From contig JACQYP010000025.1 in NCBI GenBank assembly GCA_016208205.1, forward strand, positions 1 to 28,102: 28,102 nt of DNA, in the 5' to 3' direction. This DNA comes from Candidatus Desantisiibacteriota bacterium (GTDB taxonomy: Bacteria; UBA9089; CG2-30-40-21). Shown here in pieces: positions 8,113 to 16,471 of the stretch. The position numbers and the translations under genes are program-made. The notes beneath the pieces are model-generated. The model searched no databases. It saw nothing but the letters and a program-made list of their open reading frames with translations, and was not told the DNA's origin. Each line of letters begins with the position of its first letter. The stretch's first letter is position 1.

Positions 8113-8170
8113 GTTATCGGTTATCAGGTAAACAGTTACCGATAACCGATTACTGATTACCGATTACTAA
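8113..8170. repeat. GGTTATC/GATAACC heptamer array with hairpin
   Basis: Units GGTTATC, GGTTATC, AGGTAAA, then GATAACC, GATTACT, GATTACC, GATTACT run in 7-base register. The GGTTATCGGT arm and the ACCGATAACC arm can pair. It fills the spacer between the DUF192 and DedA genes. Confidence 0.8.
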
Positions 8171-8188
8171 TTTTAAGAAGGAGCTACC

Positions 8189-8806
8189 ATGATCACTACG
8201 ATACTTGAATTCTTAGCTGTTATTGTAAAGAATATTATTGATGCAACAGGTTATTTTGGGGTAGGGATAGCCATGACAATAGAAAGTGCTTGCATTCCTT
8301 TACCCTCTGAGATAATAATGCCATTTGCAGGCTGCCTGATTGCTGAGGGAAAATTCTCAATGTTCTGGGTAGTATTTGCCGGGACAATGGGTAATCTGGT
8401 TGGGTCAATAATTGCTTACCAAGTTGGTGCGGTTGGCGGCAGGCCGTTTATTGAGAAATATGGCAGGTATATCTTAATGACCCATCATGATATAGAGGTA
8501 GCAGAAAGATGGTTTGGTAAATATGGGGAATGGGCAATATTTATTACCAGAAATATGCCGGTTATCAGAACATTTATCTCTCTGCCGGCAGGCATAGCCA
8601 GGATGAACTTCTTTAAGTTTTGTCTTTACACAGCTATTGGCTCTATTCCCTGGAATTTTGGTCTTACATATCTGGGGATGAAATTTGGTGAAAAATATCA
8701 TTCCATTGTTTCACCAATATTCCATAAGTTTGATCTGGCAATAGGCATTCTTCTTGTTGTCGGGCTGTATATCTTTATCAGGAGGCATCTTAAGTTAATT
8801 AAGTGA
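8189..8806 (+). CDS. DedA family membrane protein
   Basis: The 205-residue product is an integral membrane protein of the DedA/SNARE-associated family. It shows the N-terminal amphipathic and re-entrant region with ESACIPLPSEIIMPFAG (residues ~31-47), a glycine-rich helix GTMGNLVGSIIAYQVG, the FITRNMPVIRTFISLPAGIARM block with the essential Arg residues, and a final helix followed by a basic end. DedA proteins recycle undecaprenyl phosphate or phosphatidylethanolamine across the inner membrane and support envelope homeostasis. A good AAGGAG site precedes the ATG. Length is typical. It is probably transcribed separately from its neighbours because repeat blocks lie on both sides. Confidence 0.9.
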   Translation: MITTILEFLAVIVKNIIDATGYFGVGIAMTIESACIPLPSEIIMPFAGCLIAEGKFSMFWVVFAGTMGNLVGSIIAYQVGAVGGRPFIEKYGRYILMTHHDIEVAERWFGKYGEWAIFITRNMPVIRTFISLPAGIARMNFFKFCLYTAIGSIPWNFGLTYLGMKFGEKYHSIVSPIFHKFDLAIGILLVVGLYIFIRRHLKLIK

Positions 8807-8823
8807 ATGTAATTAAGAGAAGA

Positions 8824-8949
8824 ATAGAACGCAGATAACACGGATGGAACGGATTAACACAGATTTATAACTGTTTACGGTTCATGGTTACCTTTTATTT
8901 AAAAATTTATCCGTGAAAATCCGTCTCATCCGCGTTATCTGCGTTCTAT
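8824..8949. repeat. Long inverted repeat (44-base arms) between DedA and gmd
   Basis: The arm at 8824-8867 (ATAGAACGCAGATAAC...) is the imperfect reverse complement of 8906-8949 (...GTTATCTGCGTTCTAT). The loop carries GTTTACGG and GTTCATGG heptamer-like units. It could act as a transcription stop or an RNA-processing hairpin, or be a MITE-like element. No protein frame is convincing here. Confidence 0.85.
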
Positions 8950-8971
8950 CCTCTTTATCAAGGAGGCAATG

Positions 8972-10000
8972 ATGAATAAAACAGCATTAATTACAGGTAT
9001 TCGTGGACAGGATGGGGCATATCTTGGAAAGCTTTTGTTGGAAAAGGGGTATACGGTTTTTGGGGCTGACAGAAGAAGCGGTGATTCAAGCAATTGGAGG
9101 CTAAAGGAGATAGGGATAGAAGGCAATCTTAAGATTGTTTATATGGATCTACTGGAATTTGAAAATGTCTATAGAATAATAGAAAAAATCCAGCCGAATG
9201 AGATCTATAACTTAGCTGCTCAAAGCTTTGTTCATACATCTTTTGAACAGCCAATCCTGACCTCAGAGGTGAATGCCATTGGTGTCTTGCGATTGTTAGA
9301 GATAATCAGGACACTGAAACCAGATGCAAGATTCTATCAGGCTTCCACAAGTGAGATGTTTGGTGAGGTTTGCGAGATTCCTCAAACAGAAAAAACACCA
9401 TTTTATCCGAGAAGCCCTTATGGGGTTTCAAAGTTATTTGCTCATTGGGCTACAGTAAATTACAGGGAATCCTATGGTATGTTTGCCTGTTCAGGGATAT
9501 TGTTCAACCATGAGTCTCCTCTGCGAGGATTAGAATTTATCACCAGAAAAATAACCTATGGTATTGCAAAGATAATATGTGGGTTGCAGGAAAAGATTGT
9601 AGTGGGCAACTTAGATGCCAAAAGGGATTGGGGGTATGCTAAGGAGTATGTAGAAGGGATGTGGCTTATGCTTCAGCAAGAGGAGGCAGATGATTACATC
9701 TTAGCTACTGGAGAGACTCATACGGTAAGGGAATTCATAGAATATGCCTTTGATTGTGCAGGGTTTAAGATAGAGTGGGAAGGGCAAGGCGTCTACACAA
9801 AAGGGATTGACAAAAAAACAGGTAAGATATTGATAGAGGTATCACCAGAATTTTATCGGCCTGCTGAAGTAAAGTTATTACTGGGTAATCCATCCAAGGC
9901 TAAAGAAAAACTCCTCTGGCAGCCAAAGACAAAGTTTGAAGAGCTGGCAAGGATGATGATCGAGTCGGATATTAAAAGGGTAAGGGAGGAACACAGATGA
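8972..10000 (+). CDS. gmd: GDP-mannose 4,6-dehydratase
   Basis: A short-chain dehydrogenase/reductase of about 342 residues that removes water from GDP-mannose to give GDP-4-keto-6-deoxymannose, the precursor of GDP-fucose and GDP-rhamnose. [15 protein letters not shown] is the NADP-binding loop, [15 protein letters not shown] and [10 protein letters not shown] carry active-site residues, and [12 protein letters not shown] holds the YxxxK pair. [16 protein letters not shown] is characteristic of the family. AGGAGG at 8961-8966 fits the ATG at 8972 (5-base spacing) better than the ATG at 8969. The stop overlaps the next gene by 4 bases (ATGA), so it is translationally coupled to rfbA. The partner reductase for the next step is not in the window. 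Confidence 0.93.
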   Translation: MNKTALITGIRGQDGAYLGKLLLEKGYTVFGADRRSGDSSNWRLKEIGIEGNLKIVYMDLLEFENVYRIIEKIQPNEIYNLAAQSFVHTSFEQPILTSEVNAIGVLRLLEIIRTLKPDARFYQASTSEMFGEVCEIPQTEKTPFYPRSPYGVSKLFAHWATVNYRESYGMFACSGILFNHESPLRGLEFITRKITYGIAKIICGLQEKIVVGNLDAKRDWGYAKEYVEGMWLMLQQEEADDYILATGETHTVREFIEYAFDCAGFKIEWEGQGVYTKGIDKKTGKILIEVSPEFYRPAEVKLLLGNPSKAKEKLLWQPKTKFEELARMMIESDIKRVREEHR

Positions 10001-10878
10001 AAGGGATTATTCTTGCCGGAGGAAGCGGGTCAAGGCTCTATCCTGTAACCATTAGTATTTGCAAACAGCTTTTGCCTATTTATAATAAGCCCATGATCTA
10101 CTATCCACTTTCGATACTCATGCTTGCCGGCATAAAAGATATTCTGATAATCTCAACCCCTCAGGATTTGCCAAGGTTTAAGGAGATATTCGGTAACGGC
10201 AGTCATCTGGGGTTAAATCTTAAGTTTAAGGAACAGCCTTCCCCAAATGGACTGGCAGAGGCATTTATCCTTGGTGAGGAATTTATCGGGGATGATGATG
10301 TCTGCCTTATCCTAGGGGATAATATCTTTTATGGTCATGGATTAATCGAGCTGCTGAAAAAGGCAGTTATGGATGTAGCCAATCAAAGGGGGGCAACAGT
10401 ATTTGGCTACTATGTGACAGATCCAGAGCGATATGGGGTGGTTGAATTTGATAAGGGTGGAAGGGTTTTGTCTATTGAGGAAAAACCTTTGACACCTAAA
10501 TCCAACTATGCTGTTACCGGGTTATATTTTTATGACAGGCATGTTGTTGAAATTGCTAAGGATATTAAGCCTTCGTGGCGGGGAGAGCTTGAGATAACAG
10601 ATGTAAACAAGAGATATTTAGATAATAATAACCTCCGTGTTGAGCTTATGGGAAGGGGATATGCCTGGCTTGATACAGGAACACATGAAAGTCTTTTTGA
10701 TGCCGCAGGATTTGTCGAGGCTATCGAAAGAAGGCAGGGGCTAAAGATAGCCTGTATAGAAGAGATAGCCTATCTACTTGGATATATCGATAAGGATCAA
10801 GTGTTAAGGCTTGCAGAACCTTTGCGTAAGAATGAGTATGGACAATATCTGCTGGGGTTGATTAAGGATACCTATTAG
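9997..10878 (+). CDS. rfbA: Glucose-1-phosphate thymidylyltransferase
   Basis: The 293-residue enzyme makes dTDP-glucose from glucose-1-phosphate and dTTP, the first step to dTDP-rhamnose. The N-terminus [17 protein letters not shown] and [17 protein letters not shown] are the nucleotidyltransferase signature; [12 protein letters not shown] provides the metal-binding Asp, and [13 protein letters not shown] lies near the C-terminus. Length is as expected. The ATG overlaps the gmd stop. Its pathway partner rfbC follows across a 62-base spacer with a strong hairpin, but the dehydratase rfbB and reductase rfbD are missing from this stretch. Confidence 0.94.
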   Translation: MKGIILAGGSGSRLYPVTISICKQLLPIYNKPMIYYPLSILMLAGIKDILIISTPQDLPRFKEIFGNGSHLGLNLKFKEQPSPNGLAEAFILGEEFIGDDDVCLILGDNIFYGHGLIELLKKAVMDVANQRGATVFGYYVTDPERYGVVEFDKGGRVLSIEEKPLTPKSNYAVTGLYFYDRHVVEIAKDIKPSWRGELEITDVNKRYLDNNNLRVELMGRGYAWLDTGTHESLFDAAGFVEAIERRQGLKIACIEEIAYLLGYIDKDQVLRLAEPLRKNEYGQYLLGLIKDTY

Positions 10879-10879
10879 C

Positions 10880-10929
10880 AACTGTTCACGGTTTACTGAA
10901 AAACTGTGAACCGACAACCGTGAACAGTT
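10880..10929. repeat. Perfect 14-bp hairpin between rfbA and rfbC
   Basis: AACTGTTCACGGTT at 10880-10893 is the exact reverse complement of AACCGTGAACAGTT at 10916-10929, with a 22-base loop holding another GTGAACC unit. There is no T-run after the stem, so it is not a classic intrinsic terminator. It may modulate rfbC expression or stabilise mRNA. Confidence 0.85.
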
Positions 10930-10953
10930 ACAATATATTAATTGGGGGGGAAT

Positions 10954-11514
10954 ATGCCATTTGATTTCAAACAACTATCCATACCTAAGCTCATCCTTAT
11001 CGAGCCAGGAGTGCTTGTAGACGAAAGAGGTTCTTTTATGGAAACCTATAAGTACTCTGATTTTGTTAAAATGGGGATAAGGGAAAAATTTGTTCAGGAT
11101 AATCATTCAATGTCTATAAAGTCTGTGTTAAGGGGTCTTCATTATCAGGAAAATCCTAAGGCACAGGGTAAATTGGTTCGTTGCTTAAAGGGAAGGATAT
11201 TTGATGTGGCTGTTGATATAAGAAAAGGATCACACAGCTATGCACAATGGGTTGGCGTTGAGCTGTCTGAAGAAAATTACCACATACTTTACATTCCAGC
11301 TGGTTTTGCACATGGATTTCTCGTTTTGAGTGAGATGGCTGAGGTTGTTTACAAGTGTACAGAGGAGTATTCCTCTGAGCATGACCGTGGGATCATCTGG
11401 AATGACCCTGAGATTAATATCAATTGGCCAATTAAAGATCCGATTATTTCTGAAAAAGATAAAAACCTTCCGAGGTTGCAAGCAGCAATTCACCACAAAG
11501 ACACGGAGAAATAA
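10954..11514 (+). CDS. rfbC: dTDP-4-dehydrorhamnose 3,5-epimerase
   Basis: The ~186-residue cupin enzyme epimerises dTDP-4-keto-6-deoxyglucose on the way to dTDP-rhamnose. FMETY, QDNHSMSIKSVLRGLHYQ (with catalytic His), KLVRCLKGRIFDVAVDIR and YIPAGFAHGFLVLSE are all in the expected order, and the family's conserved Tyr lies in VVYKCTEEY. The ATG at 10954 follows a run of seven G bases that serves as a strong ribosome site; the in-frame TTG at 10942 lies before that run and is less likely. The last residues (HHKDTEK) are encoded by a CACCACAAAGACACGGAG repeat, so the tail probably derives from intergenic repeat DNA. Confidence 0.93.
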   Translation: MPFDFKQLSIPKLILIEPGVLVDERGSFMETYKYSDFVKMGIREKFVQDNHSMSIKSVLRGLHYQENPKAQGKLVRCLKGRIFDVAVDIRKGSHSYAQWVGVELSEENYHILYIPAGFAHGFLVLSEMAEVVYKCTEEYSSEHDRGIIWNDPEININWPIKDPIISEKDKNLPRLQAAIHHKDTEK

Positions 11515-11544
11515 TTCCAAAAGGTAAGAATTACTAAGCAAGCA

Positions 11545-11898
11545 TCAGCTATTAATCATCTCATTTCGTTCATTTACAAATATAACCTTTGGCATGAATC
11601 CTCTTGCCTCTTTGTCTTCTAACATGGCATAGGAGATGATGATAACTATATCGCCGGGCATACCCCATCTTGCTGCTGCACCATTCAGACAAATACACCC
11701 TGAATTTCTAATTCCTGCCAGCACATATGTTTCCACCCTTGATCCGTTATTCACATTGACTATCTGTACCCGTTCCCCGGGCAGGATATCGGCTGCCTCC
11801 ATTAATGCCTCATCAATGGTAATGCTTCCTGTGTAATGAAGGTTTGCCTCAGTAATAGCTACCCGATGGATCTTTGACTTGCACATGATACGAAACAT
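11545..11898 (-). CDS. panD: Aspartate 1-decarboxylase
   Basis: The 117-residue proenzyme makes beta-alanine from aspartate for pantothenate and CoA. It is a pyruvoyl enzyme that cleaves itself between Gly24 and Ser25, visible as [24 protein letters not shown] before the site and [41 protein letters not shown] after it match the family, including the conserved Tyr and Asn residues. The start overlaps the alr stop by one base (TAATG), so the two are translationally coupled. It is the last gene of the minus-strand cobT-alr-panD group. Confidence 0.95.
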   Translation of the reverse strand: MFRIMCKSKIHRVAITEANLHYTGSITIDEALMEAADILPGERVQIVNVNNGSRVETYVLAGIRNSGCICLNGAAARWGMPGDIVIIISYAMLEDKEARGFMPKVIFVNERNEMINS

Positions 11899-13079
11899 TA
11901 TTTATTTTCCTCCTCAGCAACATATACCCGCAAAATACGGGGATTAATTCCGCATAGTATCTCATAACTGATTGTGCCACAAATATCAGCCAATTCATCC
12001 ACTGACAGTGATACTTCCTCTGTCATGGAAGCTCCTGCGATTAATTGTTTACCAAACAAAACAACCTCATCACCTATTTTGACATCAGGGATGTGTGAGA
12101 CATCTATCATGCAAAAATTCATGGTTATTCGGCCAATAATTGGTGCCCGTTTTCCTTGAATCAAAACCTCAGCCTTGTTTGATAATGCTCTTGAGTAGCC
12201 ATCTGCATAACCAACCGGTATGGTAGCTACCTTAATCTTTTTTTTCACATATGTTCTGCCATATGAAATGCCGCCATAAACAGGAAGAAACCCCTGCACA
12301 GGTAAATCCTTTGGCATCTCCTTCAAATGGATTATCCTTGTCTTAAACGACATGGCCGGTTGAAGAGAAACACTCTGTGAAACCGATTTTGATGGAAAAA
12401 GTCCATAAACGGCTATTCCGGGCCGTACCATATCTAATCTCATCTCCAGCAGGTCAATAATTGCACCTGAATTAGCGATATGGGTAATTGGTACGGAAAT
12501 ACCTGTTTTTTTTAGACGATTGATAACCACCGTAAACCGTCGAAATTGCTCATAAGCATATGCCTTGCAGGCAGAATCAGATGAGCCCAGATGAGAAAAA
12601 ATCCCCTCTATCTCTATGCCCGGCAATGAATGAATCTTTTTTATAAGCTCAAACGCCTCAGGATATAACACGCCCAGCCTGCCCATACCGGTATCTATCT
12701 TGATATGGATCTTTACAGAAATACCCCTTTCTACTGCTTGCTCGGAAAATGCCTTTGCCTGTTCCAATGAAAAAATACTTGGCGTAATCCTATAATGAAT
12801 ATAGTCTTGAGTCTCATCTGGCATAGGTGGACCAAGGCTCAGGATAGGGCAATTAATCCCTGCATCCCTTAAATTCACCCCTTCAGACAGGCAGACCACC
12901 CCAAGCCTTTGCACTCCGGCATTAATAGCTGTTTTTGCTACAGCCACAGCCCCATGACCATAAGCATCTGCCTTGACAATCACCATCATCTGACAGGAAT
13001 TTCCAATAATTCTCTGAATCTCTGTTATATTATGCGTAATATTATCTAAATTAACCTCAACCCATGAAGGTGGCTGCAT
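11898..13079 (-). CDS. alr: Alanine racemase
   Basis: A 393-residue PLP enzyme that supplies D-alanine for peptidoglycan. Lys36 in [11 protein letters not shown] is the PLP lysine and Tyr273 in ISYGRTY is the second catalytic base; [15 protein letters not shown] and [10 protein letters not shown] are further family blocks. Compared with what is usual for the family, about ten extra residues (QGFLPVYGG region, ~262-271) sit just before the catalytic tyrosine. This might be another small acquired insert, though no clear repeat match was seen. A GAGG site 7 bases before the ATG supports the start. It lies 41 bases downstream of cobT and overlaps panD. Confidence 0.94.
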   Translation of the reverse strand: MQPPSWVEVNLDNITHNITEIQRIIGNSCQMMVIVKADAYGHGAVAVAKTAINAGVQRLGVVCLSEGVNLRDAGINCPILSLGPPMPDETQDYIHYRITPSIFSLEQAKAFSEQAVERGISVKIHIKIDTGMGRLGVLYPEAFELIKKIHSLPGIEIEGIFSHLGSSDSACKAYAYEQFRRFTVVINRLKKTGISVPITHIANSGAIIDLLEMRLDMVRPGIAVYGLFPSKSVSQSVSLQPAMSFKTRIIHLKEMPKDLPVQGFLPVYGGISYGRTYVKKKIKVATIPVGYADGYSRALSNKAEVLIQGKRAPIIGRITMNFCMIDVSHIPDVKIGDEVVLFGKQLIAGASMTEEVSLSVDELADICGTISYEILCGINPRILRVYVAEEENK

Positions 13080-13120
13080 ATATAATCCTCTTGAAGCCTA
13101 ACAGCATGCGTAGTTACCAA

Positions 13121-14182
13121 TCAAGCATTTGCCTCTGAAACCCCAGCCTCACCAAAGGTTGCCATTTGTGTCAATATCTTTACCCCGGCATCAACAATAC
13201 CCATGGCCAGTGCTGCTCCTGTGCCTTCCCCGAGTCTCATCTGTAGATCCAGGATAGGAAAAAGGCCCATCATCTTCAAGGCAGCCTGCTGCCCTCTTTC
13301 CACAGAGGCATGTCCGGCAATCATGTATTTGACAGCAACAGGTTTTAATAAATAAGCAATCAAGGCAGCGGCAGTAGAGATAAAGCCATCAATAACCACC
13401 GGTTTTCTGTTTGCAGCTGAGGCAAGAATCATGCCGCATAGCCCGCCTATCTCAAACCCGCCAACCTTAGACAGAACATCAATCCCATCGGCTGAAGAAG
13501 GCTGATTTATAGAGAGTGCCTTTTTGATAACAGCTACCTTTTTCAGCCAGGCAGCGTCCCCAATCCCTGTCCCCCTGCCGGTGATTTCCTCTACTGCCAT
13601 ACCGGTTATTGCAGCAACAATGGCTGAAGATGGGGTTGTGTTTCCAATCCCCATATCACCGCACCCGCAAATATCCAATCCATTAGCCTCAAACTCCTGC
13701 TCAAAGGCTTCTATTCCTCGCTCAATACAAAGGATTGCATCCTCTCGGCTCATAGCTGGACCATTAGATATATTTTTTGTCCCATAACCAACCTTTTTTA
13801 TAACCAACCCTGGTTGCGGTTCAAGGTCAATTGCTACCCCCATATCCACTACAATCACCCTGGCACCCACATGATTTGCCAGGACATTTATCCCTGCTCC
13901 GCCGCGAATAAAGTTATACACCATCTGTGGTGTTACATCTGTAGGAAAAAGGCTTACACCCTCTTCACATACCCCATGATCACCCGCCATGGTAAAAATA
14001 ACCTTTTTCCCCAAGACAGGTGTCATCGTACCGGTAATTGAGACCACCTGTTTTGCCAATTCCTCAAGCCTGCCAAGGCTTGCCTGTGGCTTGGTGAGAT
14101 TATCAAGACGGCTCTGTGCTGCCTCTGCGAGAGAGAAGTCAACATCCTCTATCTGTGCCAATGTTTTTGTTAATTTTTCCAT
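13121..14182 (-). CDS. cobT: Nicotinate-nucleotide-dimethylbenzimidazole phosphoribosyltransferase
   Basis: The enzyme activates the lower ligand for cobalamin assembly. TKPQASLGRLEELA, FTMAGDHGVCEEGVSLFP, GINVLA, CGDMGIGNTT and GGFEIGGLCGMI are all typical, and Glu319 in RLGEGTGAAL corresponds to the catalytic Glu. The start at 14182 is inferred: the promoter -10 lies at 14207-14212, so the longer frame starting at 14224 would begin upstream of the transcript. AGG seven bases before the second ATG fits translation from 14182, giving ~353 residues, the usual length. The ATG at 14185 or 14203 are alternatives. Other cobalamin genes are absent nearby, so it may serve salvage or corrinoid remodelling. 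Confidence 0.93.
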   Translation of the reverse strand: MEKLTKTLAQIEDVDFSLAEAAQSRLDNLTKPQASLGRLEELAKQVVSITGTMTPVLGKKVIFTMAGDHGVCEEGVSLFPTDVTPQMVYNFIRGGAGINVLANHVGARVIVVDMGVAIDLEPQPGLVIKKVGYGTKNISNGPAMSREDAILCIERGIEAFEQEFEANGLDICGCGDMGIGNTTPSSAIVAAITGMAVEEITGRGTGIGDAAWLKKVAVIKKALSINQPSSADGIDVLSKVGGFEIGGLCGMILASAANRKPVVIDGFISTAAALIAYLLKPVAVKYMIAGHASVERGQQAALKMMGLFPILDLQMRLGEGTGAALAMGIVDAGVKILTQMATFGEAGVSEANA

Positions 14183-14206
14183 CATCTTACCTGCCTTAAT
14201 CATAGT

Positions 14207-14234
14207 ATTATAACAAATTTCCAAATATTGTCAA
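14207..14234 (-). promoter_or_regulatory. Sigma70-type promoter for cobT-alr-panD
   Basis: On the minus strand, TTGACA (14229-14234) and TATAAT (14207-14212) are both perfect consensus with 16 bases between them; TGT precedes the -10, giving an extended -10. Transcription would begin near 14200, just ahead of the chosen cobT start. Confidence 0.88.
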
Positions 14235-14296
14235 GGAATTTTTGACCATAGTCAGCAATCAACCTTGAATTGTGAACCTTTGAACCGTGAACCTGT

Positions 14297-16468
14297 TCAT
14301 TTGTGTTCTTCGTGGCAAAAATCTATTCGAAATATATAAACATTATCCCTTGCATAGATAACAGGTAAGGAGTTTATAAAGGATTCAAAACGAGATCTTT
14401 GGGCTTCATTTTCCCAGTGCAGGCAATTAAATTGCTTATTCAGCCAGGCAAGACCATGTTTGTTATAGAGAATATGCGTTATTTTCCGCTCTTTAAGCCT
14501 CTGAATCAACCGGTTTATATCTTTTGATTCCCTGACTAATTTAGAGATAACCTCTGTATCAAGTTCACTTGAGGTTAAAACCTCTTTTTTACAATAATAT
14601 CTCCTTGGCTCGCCGATAAATAAAATCTTATTTTCTTGCGCCAGGCTTTCATTGATGAATCTAATTGCCTGATAATAATTCTTAACAGGCATGGCTGATA
14701 ATAATTTTTCTTCCCTTGTTTTATTTCCTAAGTAAAAATCTGCATGTTGTCCAATGGCTGCATAGAGTGTAAAAATATTCAGGATAAGGGCAATAAGTAT
14801 TGGTAGCTCAAAGGCAAAAAAGGAATATGCTGTATGTCCACTCACCGTTTCTGTCTCTTCCCCCTGACTCCTGCCCCCTGCTCCCTTTGTGCCCTCTCTC
14901 TCAACAACATACCCCACAACCGGACACAATAATGCCACACATGGGAACAAAAATCGTATGACCATGGATGTATTTATCCAGAAGAGAAGGTAAAGAGAGC
15001 AGAAGATAAGCAGATATTTGACAGTTTTGTCAATATTTTTCATAAAAAATAAGAATGGAAGATACAGAAGAATTATTGGCCCAACAGGAATATCCCCAGT
15101 CTTCCAATCACAGGTAATAAACATGGGTAATGACAGGTATCTCCATATCCCTGAAGGCGTTGGTCCATAATGATTCATCTCCCAGGTAAATCTTTGCACA
15201 TCAAATTCACCCCAATTTGCGCCCCCAAAAACACAATAAAGAAATGGGTATACCGGATTTCCTACAAAGATAAGGTTTTTAATCAGCCATGGCAGGACAG
15301 GTAATCCTGCTGCCAGAGAGAAGAGAAATAATTCCTTTAAGGGTAATCTGCGTAGAAGCGAACCTGTGTGTTTGCCCCGCCCATCACCAGGGCAGGCACA
15401 GGGGCCTGCCCCTACTATCATAATAGAGCCCAAAAGAATACCAAAACAGATTATCCCTGAGTATTTTGTTCCCATAGCCAGCCCTGCAAAGATTCCTGAT
15501 AGGATCAGCCACCTGATATTCTGTATCTTAATCCAATGAATCATAGCGTAAACAGCCAGTATAACATAATAGGTCAAGGCAAGGTCATTAAAGGCAAAGG
15601 TCATGGTAAAAATAACAGAGGGCATACTGAAGAATATCAGGGCTGCGAACAACCCTCCCCTTGTACTGATCATGGTATGAATACCTTCAGCCTGAAGCGA
15701 GGACGCTTCAGCTACAACATAGTCTCTGGTCATGGCATAAATACTTAATCCAGCCAGAATGCCAAACAAGGGATGAATCAATTGGGCAACCGTATCCCCC
15801 CCTAAAATCATGGACAGGGCAAACAGCATCTCTGTATTTAATGGATAGTTTGCAAAGACAAGGTGTGGGATATGAACAATTCCGTGATTTCTGATGTAAA
15901 TATCAGGAATGGCAAGGTGATAAACTAAGCTGTCAAATAATATCGGAGGGCCGCCAATGGCTAATATTATACCAAGGAAAAGGATTGCAAGGAGACATCC
16001 CGAATAGACGATGACTGATGGGGTTAATCTTGTTTCTCCTGCAGCTGTAAACAAAGAAAGCAGGAAATATTTTATCTCTTGATACGAGCAGAGGAATAAG
16101 CATAATAATAATGGATAGAAAACAAAAGGGGAAAACAGGTGTAGAAAACCCAAGCCTAATGTTGTAAGAGAGAAGAAGCCAAGCCCAAGCCCTGTTGAAA
16201 AGATAAATTCAATGAGAGGATTGTCAGGGTTTATCTTGAATAATTTCAGGAACTTACAGCCTATTCCGGCAGAGCTTAAAAGCAGGATAATGAGGAGAAA
16301 AAAAACATGGATATTAGAAATAAGAAATCCCCATGACCAAAACCTGTAAATCTCCTGCATATAAAACAAGCATTGATTTATCGGCATACGAGACATAAGG
16401 ATAAATACACCAAAAAAAACAGCTGATAGCAGTAAAATAGCTGCGGCAATAATTTTGTTGTCTCGCAT
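14297..16468 (-). CDS. GT-C type multi-pass membrane glycosyltransferase-like protein
   Basis: A 723-residue polytopic protein with about a dozen hydrophobic helices. FDSLVYHLAIPDIYIRNHGIVHIP (residues ~186-209) has the Asp and YHLA pattern found in the first loop of family 39-like glycosyltransferases that use polyprenyl-phosphate sugars. SMPSVIFTMTFAFNDLALTYYV and GLAMGTKYSGII are typical later helices, and a short soluble C-terminal domain follows. The donor and acceptor are unknown. Three stretches look inserted: ~253-262 (AEASSLQAEG, from a CTGAAGC palindrome), ~353-365 (GAGPCACPGDGRG, from the GGGCAGGC palindrome) and ~522-545 (GTKGAGGRSQGEETE, from CTGACTC/CTGCCCC heptamers). All stay in frame. 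It starts 3 bases after the CDF gene and is probably co-transcribed with it. Confidence 0.75.
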   Translation of the reverse strand: MRDNKIIAAAILLLSAVFFGVFILMSRMPINQCLFYMQEIYRFWSWGFLISNIHVFFLLIILLLSSAGIGCKFLKLFKINPDNPLIEFIFSTGLGLGFFSLTTLGLGFLHLFSPFVFYPLLLCLFLCSYQEIKYFLLSLFTAAGETRLTPSVIVYSGCLLAILFLGIILAIGGPPILFDSLVYHLAIPDIYIRNHGIVHIPHLVFANYPLNTEMLFALSMILGGDTVAQLIHPLFGILAGLSIYAMTRDYVVAEASSLQAEGIHTMISTRGGLFAALIFFSMPSVIFTMTFAFNDLALTYYVILAVYAMIHWIKIQNIRWLILSGIFAGLAMGTKYSGIICFGILLGSIMIVGAGPCACPGDGRGKHTGSLLRRLPLKELFLFSLAAGLPVLPWLIKNLIFVGNPVYPFLYCVFGGANWGEFDVQRFTWEMNHYGPTPSGIWRYLSLPMFITCDWKTGDIPVGPIILLYLPFLFFMKNIDKTVKYLLIFCSLYLLFWINTSMVIRFLFPCVALLCPVVGYVVEREGTKGAGGRSQGEETETVSGHTAYSFFAFELPILIALILNIFTLYAAIGQHADFYLGNKTREEKLLSAMPVKNYYQAIRFINESLAQENKILFIGEPRRYYCKKEVLTSSELDTEVISKLVRESKDINRLIQRLKERKITHILYNKHGLAWLNKQFNCLHWENEAQRSRFESFINSLPVIYARDNVYIFRIDFCHEEHK
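14840..14906. repeat. Heptamer units inside the GT-C gene
   Basis: CTGACTC, CTGCCCC, CTGCTCC run in 7-base register at about 14864-14886, next to CTTTGTGCC-type sequence common in the spacers. On the coding strand this gives the low-complexity GTKGAGGRSQGEE stretch between membrane segments. Confidence 0.75.
15390..15411. repeat. REP-like palindrome inside the GT-C gene
   Basis: GGGCAGGC (15390-15397) pairs with GCCTGCCC (15404-15411). It is the same element as at 5608-5629, here read on the opposite strand as part of VGAGPCACPGD. Confidence 0.85.
15692..15711. repeat. CTGAAGC palindrome inside the GT-C gene
   Basis: CTGAAGC (15692-15698) and GCTTCAG (15705-15711) form a perfect 7-bp stem with a 6-base loop. 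It encodes AEASSLQAEG on the coding strand. A related palindrome (GCAGGCT/AGCCTGC) lies between genes at 24636-24651. Confidence 0.75.
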
Positions 16469-16471
16469 ACC

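Noticed and set aside
10880..10929. Intrinsic terminator between rfbA and rfbC
   Set aside because: The stem is AT/GC-mixed and no T-run follows on either strand; it is listed as a repeat hairpin.
14183..14224. Longer cobT start at 14224
   Set aside because: It would lie upstream of the predicted transcription start and overlap the promoter.
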